Part shown: positions 44,451 to 52,581 of the stretch, piece after piece
How the letters are laid out: the number at the start of each line of letters is the position of its first letter
Position numbering within the stretch: position 1 is the stretch's first letter
Assembly (NCBI RefSeq): GCF_000367925.1
Contig: NZ_KB849164.1
Span: forward strand, 536,349 to 600,348
DNA: 64,000 bases
Direction of reading: 5' to 3'
Source: Acinetobacter bohemicus ANC 3994
GTDB taxonomy: Bacteria; Pseudomonadota; Gammaproteobacteria; Pseudomonadales; Moraxellaceae
The notes under the pieces: model-generated
Database searches by the model: none
Told to the model about the DNA's origin: nothing
Seen by the model: only the letters and a program-made list of their open reading frames with translations
Program-made: the position numbers and the translations under genes

Positions 44451-44717
44451 GGTTACCAACATCAAAAACAATAGATAAGTTATTAATTTATATTAAAATA
44501 ATTGGTAACTTTTATTAGGTTACTTTGGGTTACCAAGTCAATTGAAAAATCAATTAATTATTAAAAAACAAAAACTTAAAAGGTTACTGGTGGTAACCTA
44601 AAAATCGGGTTACTGGTAACTCAAAAGTAACCTAAAAGTAACTTTTATAAATTCAATTAAATCTTAATAATTTCATATACATATATATTAATATTAATTT
44701 TGGTAACTAAAGTAACC
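44451..44717. repeat. Cluster of 12 GGTTAC/GTAACC motifs
   Basis: Copies in both orientations at 44451, 44504, 44518, 44528, 44582, 44592, 44608, 44615, 44627, 44638, 44702 and 44712. Some form tight pairs (GGTTAC-tggt-AACC). Iteron-like or multi-site protein-binding region in AT-rich, gene-free DNA 270-540 bp from attR. Confidence 0.7.
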
Positions 44718-44985
44718 TATTTTTTTTATGACCTAAAATTTTAGATTACAAGAATTCAGGCATGAAATATTTGTTCAATCCTTCAAATATATTCTGTTCA
44801 TAAATGCTGTGATGCTTATTAAATACACTGACTATATGACCTGATATTTGCCTAAGGAATGTTTACTTGAACAATGTTTTATTACATGTAAGTACAAAGA
44901 TTAATTAGTATAAAAAATTATGAAATGCGACAAGAATACGTCAGGAAAATTTTAAGTTTTTGATATTATTTAAGTTGCATTGTCT

Positions 44986-45030
44986 TTGACATCGTAGAGG
45001 TCAGCAGTTCGAGTCTGCTTATACCTACCA
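44986..45030 (+). repeat. attR core (45 bp)
   Basis: Exact copy of the tRNA-Val 3' part (7348-7392). It lacks the 5' half of the tRNA, so it is not a second tRNA gene. Confidence 0.95.
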
Positions 45031-45055
45031 AAATTCGTTGATTAATCAACACAAT

Positions 45056-45083
45056 AAAGCCCACTCATTGTAGTGGGCTTTTT
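45056..45083. terminator. Chromosomal terminator beyond attR
   Basis: Arms AAAGCCCACT and AGTGGGCTTT. Probably the original tRNA-Val terminator before phage insertion. Confidence 0.75.
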
Positions 45084-45201
45084 GTTAGGGGTATTTTCGG
45101 GGAATGGTGTAATTCCCCAATGTGGAAAACTCGCCTATTTAAACTTAAAACCAATAATTAATGGTAGTTAATCCGCTCTGGTTTACCCTAATATGAGGGC
45201 A

Positions 45202-45229
45202 AGTCTGCATAAGCTCTATTATGTTAAAT
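45202..45229 (+). other. pdif-like Xer site 5, outside the prophage
   Basis: XerC arm AGTCTGCATAA (degenerate), spacer GCTCTA, XerD arm TTATGTTAAAT (perfect). The stop of the 127-aa gene lies in the XerD arm. Confidence 0.65.
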
Positions 45230-45607
45230 AGCCTGAACGAAAGGAAAAGTTCTTTTGAATTTTTCTAATATATGTAGGTTTTGTTTTAGGGTATTCAAAG
45301 CAGTTTCTTTTGTAGCGATAGGGTTAAAAATATCTATTCCCCTTAGATAAGAGATACCTTCTAAAGCGGTTTCTTCTGATTTGGATAGTCCAGAACTTGG
45401 TACAAATCCAATAATTAAATGAACCTTGTATAAAGAATCTTCGAAATCTACAAGATCAAACATATAAAGAGGTATTTCATCTTGATTTAAATCAGTAATA
45501 CATAATTCGACCCATTGTCTGAGCTCAATCAAATTAATTGCTTGTGAAAATAGGCAGCCAATAGCAAACCCAAGATCAGAACTATTTTCTTTATATATTT
45601 TCCACAT
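45224..45607 (-). CDS. Unrecognised 127-aa protein in a pdif cassette
   Basis: Cytoplasmic, mixed alpha/beta, starting MWKIYKENSSDLGFAIGCLF. Size and acidity resemble immunity proteins, but no family is recognised. The stop is inside pdif site 5 and the start 17 bp from site 6, so it is the sole cargo of that cassette. Confidence 0.6.
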   Translation of the reverse strand: MWKIYKENSSDLGFAIGCLFSQAINLIELRQWVELCITDLNQDEIPLYMFDLVDFEDSLYKVHLIIGFVPSSGLSKSEETALEGISYLRGIDIFNPIATKETALNTLKQNLHILEKFKRTFPFVQAI

Positions 45608-45623
45608 ACTTAAATATTTCTAA

Positions 45624-45651
45624 AATTAATATAATTCACCTTATATGAAAT
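45624..45651 (-). other. pdif-like Xer site 6
   Basis: Reading leftward: XerC arm ATTTCATATAA, spacer GGTGAA, XerD arm TTATATTAATT. One or two changes from consensus in each arm. Confidence 0.7.
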
Positions 45652-45688
45652 GCTTGAAATTTTACACTTAGCATCAATATTTTATCCG

Positions 45689-45727
45689 AAACCATGATGG
45701 GGTTCAGCGCACTGTCATGGTTTTTTT
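45689..45727 (+). terminator. Terminator-like hairpin
   Basis: Arms AAACCATGA and TCATGGTTT, then a T run. No rightward gene precedes it, so it may be a remnant. Confidence 0.5.
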
Positions 45728-45841
45728 ATGATTATTCACGTTTCACGCATACTATTTAACCTAACAAAGAAAATTTACGAACCATATTTTGTTCAATTTA
45801 AAAAGGTATTTGAGTTAAGCCTAAATTGATTCAAGGCTTGT

Positions 45842-45888
45842 CTTAAATAGAAATAGAGCACCGTGTGGCGCTTTATTTCTATTTAAGA
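45842..45888. repeat. Long inverted repeat at the 3' end of the 165-aa gene
   Basis: Arms CTTAAATAGAAATAGAGC and GCTTTATTTCTATTTAAG (one wobble) around about 10 nt. It contains the stop codon of the gene. Possible terminator or mRNA-stabilising hairpin. Confidence 0.6.
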
Positions 45889-46376
45889 TTCTCGGAATTT
45901 AAATAATCTTCTAAAAATTTAGACTCAAGTTTTTTATTTGACTTAAATCGGATCCAATTTTTACCATCCCAGCCTTCTGGAAATATACCGAAACCTAGCA
46001 GACAAGTATCTTCAAGGACTGGTGTATATAGAGCCATAACAATTAGGCGATATCTATTAAAATCATTAGGTTGAGGGTTAGTGTAAGTTAATAAATTATT
46101 ATATGAAATATCAAAAGGTTTAATGAATAACGCGTCATCTCCACTATCAGTTGTAATTAAGTCTGTTTGATTTTTATTGAAGTGTTTTAAAAATTGAGCT
46201 ATTGAAAAGGATTTAAAGTCCAATAGAGTATCACTTGTGCATACATCCTTTTTCATGAAGTATCCATCTTTCATTATGAAGTTATTATCAAATGGTTCAC
46301 TAAGTTCTTGAGCCCAAATATGTAAAGAGCAAATACTTAGAATAAAACCAGATAAAAGTGCCTTATAACTAGCCAT
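45879..46376 (-). CDS. Unrecognised secreted protein, 165 aa
   Basis: An N-terminal signal peptide (LLSGFILSICSLHIWA, likely cut before QELSE) exports it to the periplasm. Three cysteines (in DVCTSD, EDTCLLG and the signal region) and WDGKNWIRF are visible. It lies between Xer sites 6 and 7. Secreted single genes are also found as pdif cargo. No family recognised. Confidence 0.6.
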   Translation of the reverse strand: MASYKALLSGFILSICSLHIWAQELSEPFDNNFIMKDGYFMKKDVCTSDTLLDFKSFSIAQFLKHFNKNQTDLITTDSGDDALFIKPFDISYNNLLTYTNPQPNDFNRYRLIVMALYTPVLEDTCLLGFGIFPEGWDGKNWIRFKSNKKLESKFLEDYLNSENLK

Positions 46377-46398
46377 ATAAGATGAAGATCCTATTTTA

Positions 46399-46426
46399 AT
46401 TTTGTATAAGTCCCATTATGTCAATT
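46399..46426 (+). other. pdif-like Xer site 7
   Basis: XerC arm ATTTTGTATAA, spacer GTCCCA, XerD arm TTATGTCAATT. I found no matching site to its right within the window. Confidence 0.7.
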
Positions 46427-46600
46427 AGGGGACAGCGGCAGACTATAACAGTTTATTTCTTTTTCTTTATTGCCTTTTTTATTGTTTCATTGATGGTGCT
46501 TTGGAAATTTATGCGACCTACTGCGGCTAAGAATTTCTTGGAAATGGAAAAAATAGTGATAGATCAAAGTAAAAAAGATACTTTGAATAAAGTCGCTTAA
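46418..46600 (+). CDS. Possible small membrane protein, 60 aa
   Basis: The frame starts MSIRGQRQTITVYFFFFIAF with one membrane helix and a charged tail (KIVIDQSKKDTLNK). Its ATG lies in the XerD arm of site 7 and has no ribosome-binding site, so the true start may be ATG 46490. Not recognised. Confidence 0.4.
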   Translation: MSIRGQRQTITVYFFFFIAFFIVSLMVLWKFMRPTAAKNFLEMEKIVIDQSKKDTLNKVA

Positions 46601-46640
46601 ACAAGACTGATTAATACTTTATAAAAAGAAAGGAAAAACC

Positions 46641-46958
46641 ATGATTTACGCTTTGATATTTGGCTTGGGTATTTGGGTTACGATTCCAGCTCTTATGATT
46701 TGGTATTTGATTCTACCAAAAACATACTTCCTAACTTTTAATGGTGAGATACCTTCACGGCTATCTATCTTCACACATCATTTTTTGTCCTTCCTCCTGC
46801 TGTTTATGATTCTTGGTTTGGGTTTTGAAATAGCAGTTAAGTATCCAGAGGGTCCGATCGTGCCAATATTTTTCTTCTTATCGATTGTTTTAATATTCAT
46901 ATTCTGCATTTACTTTGGACGAAATAAAATTAATTTGGGCGATAAGAAAAGGATATAA
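46641..46958 (+). CDS. Small membrane protein, 105 aa
   Basis: Three hydrophobic helices (about residues 3-25, 45-65 and 72-93) and a basic tail. AAAGGAAAAACC precedes the ATG and a terminator follows. Inner-membrane protein of unknown role. Confidence 0.6.
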   Translation: MIYALIFGLGIWVTIPALMIWYLILPKTYFLTFNGEIPSRLSIFTHHFLSFLLLFMILGLGFEIAVKYPEGPIVPIFFFLSIVLIFIFCIYFGRNKINLGDKKRI

Positions 46959-46980
46959 AAAATAAATGTGCCGAGCCAAC

Positions 46981-47010
46981 AGCCAGATGACACATCATCT
47001 GGCTTTTTTA
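46981..47010 (+). terminator. Terminator after the 105-aa gene
   Basis: Arms AGCCAGATGA and TCATCTGGCT followed by six T. Confidence 0.85.
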
Positions 47011-47187
47011 TGAAGTAAAACATGAAATAAGTTCACCTCAACATGAGCATGTTTCAGTAAATGTGTTAAATAACATGCATAAATATTGTTAAGTCTATGA
47101 TGCTTATCACTATTCAATAATTACAGCATCTAAAAGTTAAATTCGACATTTCTTCCACACTCCGATTCAATCCAAGCTACATTTAAA

Positions 47188-48333
47188 ATGACGACATTTA
47201 TGAAGAGCAACACGAGCCAAGCAGCAAAAAACCAGTACGCTAATAATAAGGTAGAGCATGTCGGGAGCTTTTTAAGACCATTAAAACTGAAAAAAGCCCG
47301 TTATGATTTTGCTGATCGTGTGATTTATGAAGAAACATTACGTCAAGTGGAAGATGCCGAAATTCATAACCTGATTGATATTCAGTTGGATAATGACTGC
47401 ACCATTATGACGGATGGTGACTTTCGCCGTGGTTGGTGGCATTACGATTTTCTTGAACAGTTTGACGGCATTCAAGGCTATAAGACCCGTGATGGACTAC
47501 AGTTTAAAGGTGTTATTAGCAAAGCTTATGATGTTCGTGTAACTGGGAAAATTGATTTTCCAGAAGATCATCCAAGTCTTGCGCATTATCGTTTTTTACA
47601 TCAGGCCATTGATGGCTTTGCGACGGCAAAATTTACTTTGCCGAGTCCCAACATGATGTTGTATCCACATTTGCGCAATAATCATCATTATGCCGAGCGT
47701 TTGGCTGAATACGTTGAAGATCTAGGGCAAGCTTATCAAAAAGCAGTTCAAGCCTTATATGACCAAGGTTGCCGTTATCTTCAGATTAACGATGAATTTT
47801 GGGCCTATTTGTGCGATGAAGAACAACGTGGCAAAGAGCTTGCATCGGGTATGAATCCTGATGATCTAGCAGATTTTGCTGTTCAGACTTTAAATCTTGC
47901 GCTTGCCAATAAGCCTGAAGACCTTGTGGTGGCACTGCATATTAACCGTGGTAATTTCTTATCGAGTTGGTTGTATCAAGGTGGCTATGCAGCGATTGAA
48001 AGTTTTATTTTTGAAAAATTACATAATATTGATCGTTACTTATTAGAATTTGACACCGAGCGTGCAGGTGGTTTTGAACCTTTAGCAAAATTACAGGGCA
48101 CGAATGCTGAAGTCTTTTTAGGCTTGATCTCGACTAAAATAGAGACTGTTGAAGACAAAACGAAGCTGATTGCCAAAATTCAGCAAGCGGCAGTATGTCT
48201 TCCCCTTGAGCAATTGGGTCTATGTCCACAAAGTGGTTTTGCTTCGATGGAAGAGGGCAACCGTATTTCTTATGACACGCAGTGGAAGAAGCTTAAACTG
48301 ATGAATGAAATTGCACAGGATGTATGGGGCTAG
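47188..48333 (+). CDS. MetE C-terminal-domain protein (short cobalamin-independent methionine synthase type)
   Basis: 381 aa, only the catalytic half of MetE (YxjG/YxjH type). GDFRRGWWHYDFLEQFDG, LPSPNMMLYPHLR and GCRYLQINDEFWAY are family blocks. Zinc ligands of MetE are His-Cys-Glu-Cys. Here H is in LHINRGN, E in LEFDTERAGGFEP and C in LGLCPQSGF, but the first Cys (normally H-x-C-RGN) is Asn. Catalysis may be altered. The MetF-like gene follows and likely works with it in methyl transfer to homocysteine. Confidence 0.8.
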   Translation: MTTFMKSNTSQAAKNQYANNKVEHVGSFLRPLKLKKARYDFADRVIYEETLRQVEDAEIHNLIDIQLDNDCTIMTDGDFRRGWWHYDFLEQFDGIQGYKTRDGLQFKGVISKAYDVRVTGKIDFPEDHPSLAHYRFLHQAIDGFATAKFTLPSPNMMLYPHLRNNHHYAERLAEYVEDLGQAYQKAVQALYDQGCRYLQINDEFWAYLCDEEQRGKELASGMNPDDLADFAVQTLNLALANKPEDLVVALHINRGNFLSSWLYQGGYAAIESFIFEKLHNIDRYLLEFDTERAGGFEPLAKLQGTNAEVFLGLISTKIETVEDKTKLIAKIQQAAVCLPLEQLGLCPQSGFASMEEGNRISYDTQWKKLKLMNEIAQDVWG

Positions 48334-48355
48334 CCTATATTGTATCGGCATGACT

Positions 48356-48385
48356 TCTGATGCTGCCAAATCGCGTGGCATCAGA
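48356..48385. repeat. Inverted repeat between the MetE-like and MetF-like genes
   Basis: Arms TCTGATGC(TG)CCA and TGGCATCAGA with a 2-nt bulge. No T run, so possibly regulatory rather than a terminator. Confidence 0.4.
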
Positions 48386-48455
48386 TGCACTTTAGGCCGA
48401 TCTTTATTATAATTCGGTTTTATTTTGTCTTGATCCTCTGGATCACTTTCCCTTT

Positions 48456-49850
48456 ATGTCTCAACTTTCGACTTGTTTTACTCAAAATCAGTTTTGTGTG
48501 CTGGTGGAATATCTCTGCTCAATGAAAGAGATTCTGCCTGTAAAAACTCAATTTGCTGGCTTTCCTGCATTGATGACTTTGGCAGATCGAGTCCATGCGG
48601 ATGATGATCTTGCCCCGATTATTGCTGCACAAGCTTACCCAAAACACGTCGAAAAAGTGCTGCATTTTGCTGGTAAGGGGCGCGACATTAGTGACTTTGA
48701 GCAGTTTTTAAATGATGCTCAAGCGATTGGACAGCAAAATTTATTATTGCTCACAGGTGATAAGCTTAAGAACCATCACAAGGGCGAGGATTCTAGCGAG
48801 CGTACACGTTATCTTGAATCCGTAAATGCCGTGATGGCAGCGAAACAACATGGTGATTTTTGTGTAGGTGTTGCATTTAACCCGTTTAAATATGCTGAAG
48901 CCGAACGTGATGCACAGTATTTAAAATTGCATAAAAAGCTGAAGGTTGGTGCAGATTACATCATTACCCAATTGGGTTATGACTTGTCTGCTTTGAAAGA
49001 AGCAAAAGCATTTTTAACCCAGCATGGCTATTCTCAAAAATTACTCGCCTGTGTCATGCCACTAACACTGGGACGCGCCAATTTTATGGTGAAGCATCAA
49101 GTGGCGGGCATTGTCATTACACCGCATATGCTCAAGAGCTTGGGTGAAGAAAAAGAATCAGGTTTGACTGATCGGGTGTATCTACGCTGTGCGTTACAAA
49201 TTTTAATCTGTAAACAGTTAGGTTTTGCAGGTGTACACCTTTCGGCATGTCATAAACCTGAAGAGCAATTGCTATTAGAGAGCTACATTGAGGAGTATCG
49301 TCATCTTGGTTTAGATGAACTTGAGCTGCTGTGGAATGCACTTTGGCAAGTTAAAACAGGCAAAGAGTTTTATCCGGCGCTGACGTATTATTCACGCCCT
49401 GTAAGCTCCATGCAGATTTTAAAATATCAGCATTTGAATTTAATGCATGATGCTTTGTTCGAGTCTAAAGTCGCAAAAGGCATCGGACATTTTATTTTCC
49501 AGTCACGGTTTTGGAATGGGTCGCTTGCAGCACAAGCACTGCTTAAAACTGAATTTGTCAGTAAACATGGTGTAGTGGGCTGTGAAAGTTGTGGGCAATG
49601 TCGCCTAGGTGACACCTTATATATTTGCCCTGAAACCTGTCCCAAAGGCCTCGCCAATGGTCCGTGTGGTGGAACAACATTAGACCGCTGTGAATTTGGT
49701 GATCGTGAATGTATTCACTCAGTCAAAGCACGTCTTGCCAAAGCAGTTGATCAAACGCAAATTTTAAAAAACAACTTGATTCCGACAGTACCGATAGAAG
49801 TGCGTGGCAGTAGTTCATGGAAAAATTGGTATGTAAATCAAGCCAGTTAA
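48456..49850 (+). CDS. Methylenetetrahydrofolate reductase with C-terminal zinc-binding domain
   Basis: 464 aa. The MetF-like TIM barrel spans about residues 1-310 (FPALMTLADRVHADDDLAP; LLLLTGD; VGVAFNPFKYAEAERDAQYL). The C-terminal domain (about 365-430) has cysteine clusters CESCGQCRLG, CPETCPKGLANGPCGG and CEFGDRECIH, as in the MTHFR C-terminal family. It should supply 5-methyl-THF to the neighbouring MetE-like protein. The start lies soon after the inverted repeat and no strong ribosome-binding site is seen. Confidence 0.85.
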   Translation: MSQLSTCFTQNQFCVLVEYLCSMKEILPVKTQFAGFPALMTLADRVHADDDLAPIIAAQAYPKHVEKVLHFAGKGRDISDFEQFLNDAQAIGQQNLLLLTGDKLKNHHKGEDSSERTRYLESVNAVMAAKQHGDFCVGVAFNPFKYAEAERDAQYLKLHKKLKVGADYIITQLGYDLSALKEAKAFLTQHGYSQKLLACVMPLTLGRANFMVKHQVAGIVITPHMLKSLGEEKESGLTDRVYLRCALQILICKQLGFAGVHLSACHKPEEQLLLESYIEEYRHLGLDELELLWNALWQVKTGKEFYPALTYYSRPVSSMQILKYQHLNLMHDALFESKVAKGIGHFIFQSRFWNGSLAAQALLKTEFVSKHGVVGCESCGQCRLGDTLYICPETCPKGLANGPCGGTTLDRCEFGDRECIHSVKARLAKAVDQTQILKNNLIPTVPIEVRGSSSWKNWYVNQAS

Positions 49851-49880
49851 AGTGTGGTTGTTTCATTTAAAACAGCTTAT

Positions 49881-49918
49881 AAAAAAAGGCGGGATCACTA
49901 AAATGATTCCGCCTTTTT
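49881..49918. terminator. Bidirectional terminator between the MetF-like gene and craA
   Basis: Arms AAAAAGGCGGGATCA and TGATTCCGCCTTTTT (one wobble) with loop CTAAAA. It separates convergent genes. Confidence 0.9.
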
Positions 49919-49942
49919 AAGTTTGGTCTAATTTAAAAAATA

Positions 49943-51187
49943 TTAGAACTGGCCTTTTTCTTTACGCTCAAGCATCACTTTTTTCAACATGGTGCGTGGC
50001 AAAGTAAACCACAGCAGCACCAATGCCAAACTACATAAGCTAAATGCCATCAGGTCATAAGCTTCAAACAACATGCGTGATACTTCAAGCACGACAAAGT
50101 AGCTGAACATCATGATCATTGACATAGCAGACGCAACTGTACCTTTCGACACATCTGATGACATCATGGCTAAACGATACAGCACAGAGAAACAAATCCC
50201 TTCACCAAAGCTCATGATGGTCATACCAATAATCAGCGTCCATACAAAATAAGTCGGGATGAATAAGCCCATTAGGATGATCAGTGCACCAACTAACATG
50301 GTTGGTAGACCGAATAAAATGGTTTGACCGAGTGGATATTTATCGATGATTTTCACTAAAATCACGCTACCCAAGATTAGTGCACCCAATACAGGCACTT
50401 GCGCCATACCATATTGCATACCACTGAAACCGAGGTTTTCAACAAGCATTACAGGCGATAACGCAATCCAGAGCATGATTGGTAAACAAGCCATTGGTAG
50501 GGCACTGGTCATGATCACAAACTGTTTATTGTTAAAGACTATTTTAAAATCGCTCCAAATGCTGCTCATTGGTTTTTGCGTCAGATTCGCTTTTTGATCT
50601 GCCGGCATTGCCACTTTGAGACCTAACCAACCCAGTAAAGCCAATATCGAAATTCCGATAAAGCCCCAATGCCAAGACACGTGGTCAATCAGCAATGAGC
50701 CGACTAAAGGACCTAAGAGCGGCGCGAATAAAGTCATATTGCCCATAATTGCCATGACTTTAATTGCAGTACGTTCTTCAAAGTTTTCTTGAACGGCTGC
50801 ATAACCTACGGCACTAATTACGGTCAAACCCATGCCTTGTAAGAAACGTAAGCCTAAAAAACTTTGAATATTTTGTGTGAATAAAATCAGTAAGCAAGTT
50901 ACTGCAAAAAATAGCGCACCTGCCAATAAAATTTTCTTACGACCAATACGATCCGACAAAGGACCCATTAGCCATGCGATACAACCACCACCAAGTAGGT
51001 AGAATGACATAGACGAGGGTGCCCAAGCGCTGCTCACGCCAAAATCACGGGTTACGCCAAGCATGGCCGGTTGAATTAAATCGTTGCCCAAATAGACAGC
51101 GAACTCAAATAAAACCAATGCCAAAGGAAACAAGAAAGTGGCAAAGGTGAGTTTAGAAATGTGTGGGGGAGACATGGTTTTCAACAT
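49943..51187 (-). CDS. craA: MFS multidrug/chloramphenicol efflux transporter CraA (MdfA type)
   Basis: 414 aa, 12 membrane helices. LFEFAVYLGNDLIQPAML carries the two helix-1 acids (E28, D36) of MdfA/CraA. GPLSDRIGRKK is the loop 2-3 signature, RFLQGMGLTVISAVGYAAVQ is motif C-like, and FAPLLGPLVGSLL follows. A proton-driven drug antiporter of the inner membrane, intrinsic in Acinetobacter. Substrate range is inferred from CraA. A second ATG at codon 5 is possible. Confidence 0.85.
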   Translation of the reverse strand: MLKTMSPPHISKLTFATFLFPLALVLFEFAVYLGNDLIQPAMLGVTRDFGVSSAWAPSSMSFYLLGGGCIAWLMGPLSDRIGRKKILLAGALFFAVTCLLILFTQNIQSFLGLRFLQGMGLTVISAVGYAAVQENFEERTAIKVMAIMGNMTLFAPLLGPLVGSLLIDHVSWHWGFIGISILALLGWLGLKVAMPADQKANLTQKPMSSIWSDFKIVFNNKQFVIMTSALPMACLPIMLWIALSPVMLVENLGFSGMQYGMAQVPVLGALILGSVILVKIIDKYPLGQTILFGLPTMLVGALIILMGLFIPTYFVWTLIIGMTIMSFGEGICFSVLYRLAMMSSDVSKGTVASAMSMIMMFSYFVVLEVSRMLFEAYDLMAFSLCSLALVLLWFTLPRTMLKKVMLERKEKGQF

Positions 51188-51363
51188 AGTTTTTACACCC
51201 CGTCAGCGCAAAGTCACTTTTTTTAAAATAAAAGGACCTTACCCCCTGACAGGCAGGAAGATTAAAAAATAATTTTGCAAATAGAAAAGTAATAACAGTG
51301 CACAGCGTCGATGGGGAGATCACGCTGAACAGACAGAACAATTCAATTTCAAAAAGGGAGATT

Positions 51364-51396
51364 TAAAAAAATACACCCACGACATAGCGTAGGTGT
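51364..51396 (-). terminator. Terminator of queH
   Basis: Reading leftward, arms ACACCTACG and CGTGGGTGT (one wobble), then ATTTTTTT. The remaining DNA in 51188-51503 shows nothing else I can support. Confidence 0.75.
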
Positions 51397-51503
51397 TAAA
51401 AGTGCAGCTAGTCTAACATAATTACTGGATGAACGAAATTGGCTGTTTTGGGCAGCAGAAAAAGGCTTGCTTTCTCATAATATTGATTACAGGGGTATAC
51501 AAT

Positions 51504-52181
51504 TTAATCGGTGCTGGTTTTTTCATTATCCATGGCGTTGGAATAGAATTTCACGCCTAATTTGATGCGGTCGCGACCATTGCTCATACGCCAACGATTG
51601 GTATCTCTGAGTGAATACACGCATCCACAGTATTCTTGTTGATAGAACTCTTCCTTTTTACTGATTTCAATCATGCGGTGAGCGCCACCATTTTTTCGCC
51701 AGTTGTAGTCCCAGTAAGTTATATCGGGATAATGCTCGGCAGCACGTATACCACAACCATTAATTTGCTTCATATCTTTCCATCGAGAAATACCCAGCGA
51801 ACTACTGATTAGGCTAAAGCCATGTTCATGTGCATAGAGCGCCGTACGTTCGAAACGCATATCAAAGCACATTGTGCAGCGACTGCCTTTTTCAGGTTCA
51901 TTTTCCATGCCTTTGGCACGTTCAAACCAATTGTCGGTGTCATAGTCGCAGTCAATAAAAGGAATATTGTGCTTTTCAGCAAAGCGAATATTTTCTTCCT
52001 TACGGATTAAGTATTCTTTAACGGGGTGAATATTGGGGTTGTAAAAGAAAATAGAGAAGTCGATGCCCGATTCGATCATGGTTTCCATCACTTCACCAGA
52101 GCATGGCGCACAGCATGAGTGCAGCAGAAGTTTGTTATGACCATCTGGAAGAGTGAGTTTTTGACGCTTTAGCTTAGACAT
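51504..52181 (-). CDS. queH: Epoxyqueuosine reductase QueH
   Basis: 225 aa from ATG 52181 (MSKLKRQKLTLPDGHNKLLL). LLHSCCAPCSGEV, RCTMCFDMR and YCGC supply the cysteines for the iron-sulfur and metal sites of QueH. It reduces epoxyqueuosine to queuosine in tRNA wobble positions, replacing QueG. A longer frame to 52283 has no family similarity in the added part. Confidence 0.9.
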   Translation of the reverse strand: MSKLKRQKLTLPDGHNKLLLHSCCAPCSGEVMETMIESGIDFSIFFYNPNIHPVKEYLIRKEENIRFAEKHNIPFIDCDYDTDNWFERAKGMENEPEKGSRCTMCFDMRFERTALYAHEHGFSLISSSLGISRWKDMKQINGCGIRAAEHYPDITYWDYNWRKNGGAHRMIEISKKEEFYQQEYCGCVYSLRDTNRWRMSNGRDRIKLGVKFYSNAMDNEKTSTD

Positions 52182-52529
52182 AGTAAATAATGAAAAATTG
52201 AAGCAGAGTATTTTAGTTTTTATCAGTACTTTAAAATTATGAATTTGATGAAATGTTTTCATTTTAAAATAAATTATTTTCACTCTTTAAATCAATAGAC
52301 CTGAATAATCCATACGATTGACTGGATTTTAACTTTATTTCAGTTTTATTTTAAGGCTTATCATTTGAACCTGAACTTAATGGAGTATTTTAATCGCGAG
52401 ATAGGGGTGGTTTTTCTTATTTTTCAGTAAATTGTTCAGCTAAAGATCTGGTGATTTTGGATCGTAGCCAACATGGGGCAGGTGTAGCACCATGGCGATG
52501 GTGCCAATACATTGACCCGTTAAATGCTT

Positions 52530-52569
52530 TCTACAATCAACCTATACGGTGTTATATGTTGATTGTAGA
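52530..52569 (-). terminator. Inverted repeat downstream of the LysE gene
   Basis: Perfect 12-bp arms TCTACAATCAAC and GTTGATTGTAGA around 16 nt, right after the LysE-family stop. No strong T run; weak terminator or mRNA end structure. 52284-52529 holds no gene. Confidence 0.45.
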
Positions 52570-52581
52570 ACACTTTAAAAG

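Larger units (their letters stand above)
7348..45030. mobile_element. P2-type (mosaic) prophage integrated in tRNA-Val, about 37.7 kb
   Basis: It is bounded by a 45-bp direct repeat of the tRNA 3' part. It contains a tyrosine integrase beside attL, a lysogeny/replication region, and a full set of P2-like head, tail, baseplate and lysis genes. Replication uses a Toprim primase-helicase instead of P2 gpA, and the late block is inverted relative to the early block compared with P2. Apart from the split sheath gene no structural gene looks broken, so it may be inducible. Confidence 0.95.

Noticed and set aside
44091..44985. CRISPR array
   Set aside because: Repeats are 6-8 bp, in both orientations and irregularly spaced; no 25-40 bp repeats with equal spacers and no cas genes.
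44986..45030. A second tRNA-Val gene
   Set aside because: Only the anticodon-loop-to-CCA part is present; the D arm and 5' acceptor strand are missing. It is attR.
47011..47187. SAM or cobalamin riboswitch before the MetE-like gene
   Set aside because: No recognisable riboswitch core or hairpin series in the 177 bp.
51411..51440. Xer-like site (AACATAA ... AACGAAAT)
   Set aside because: Spacer length is wrong and the XerC half matches poorly; no cassette pattern nearby.
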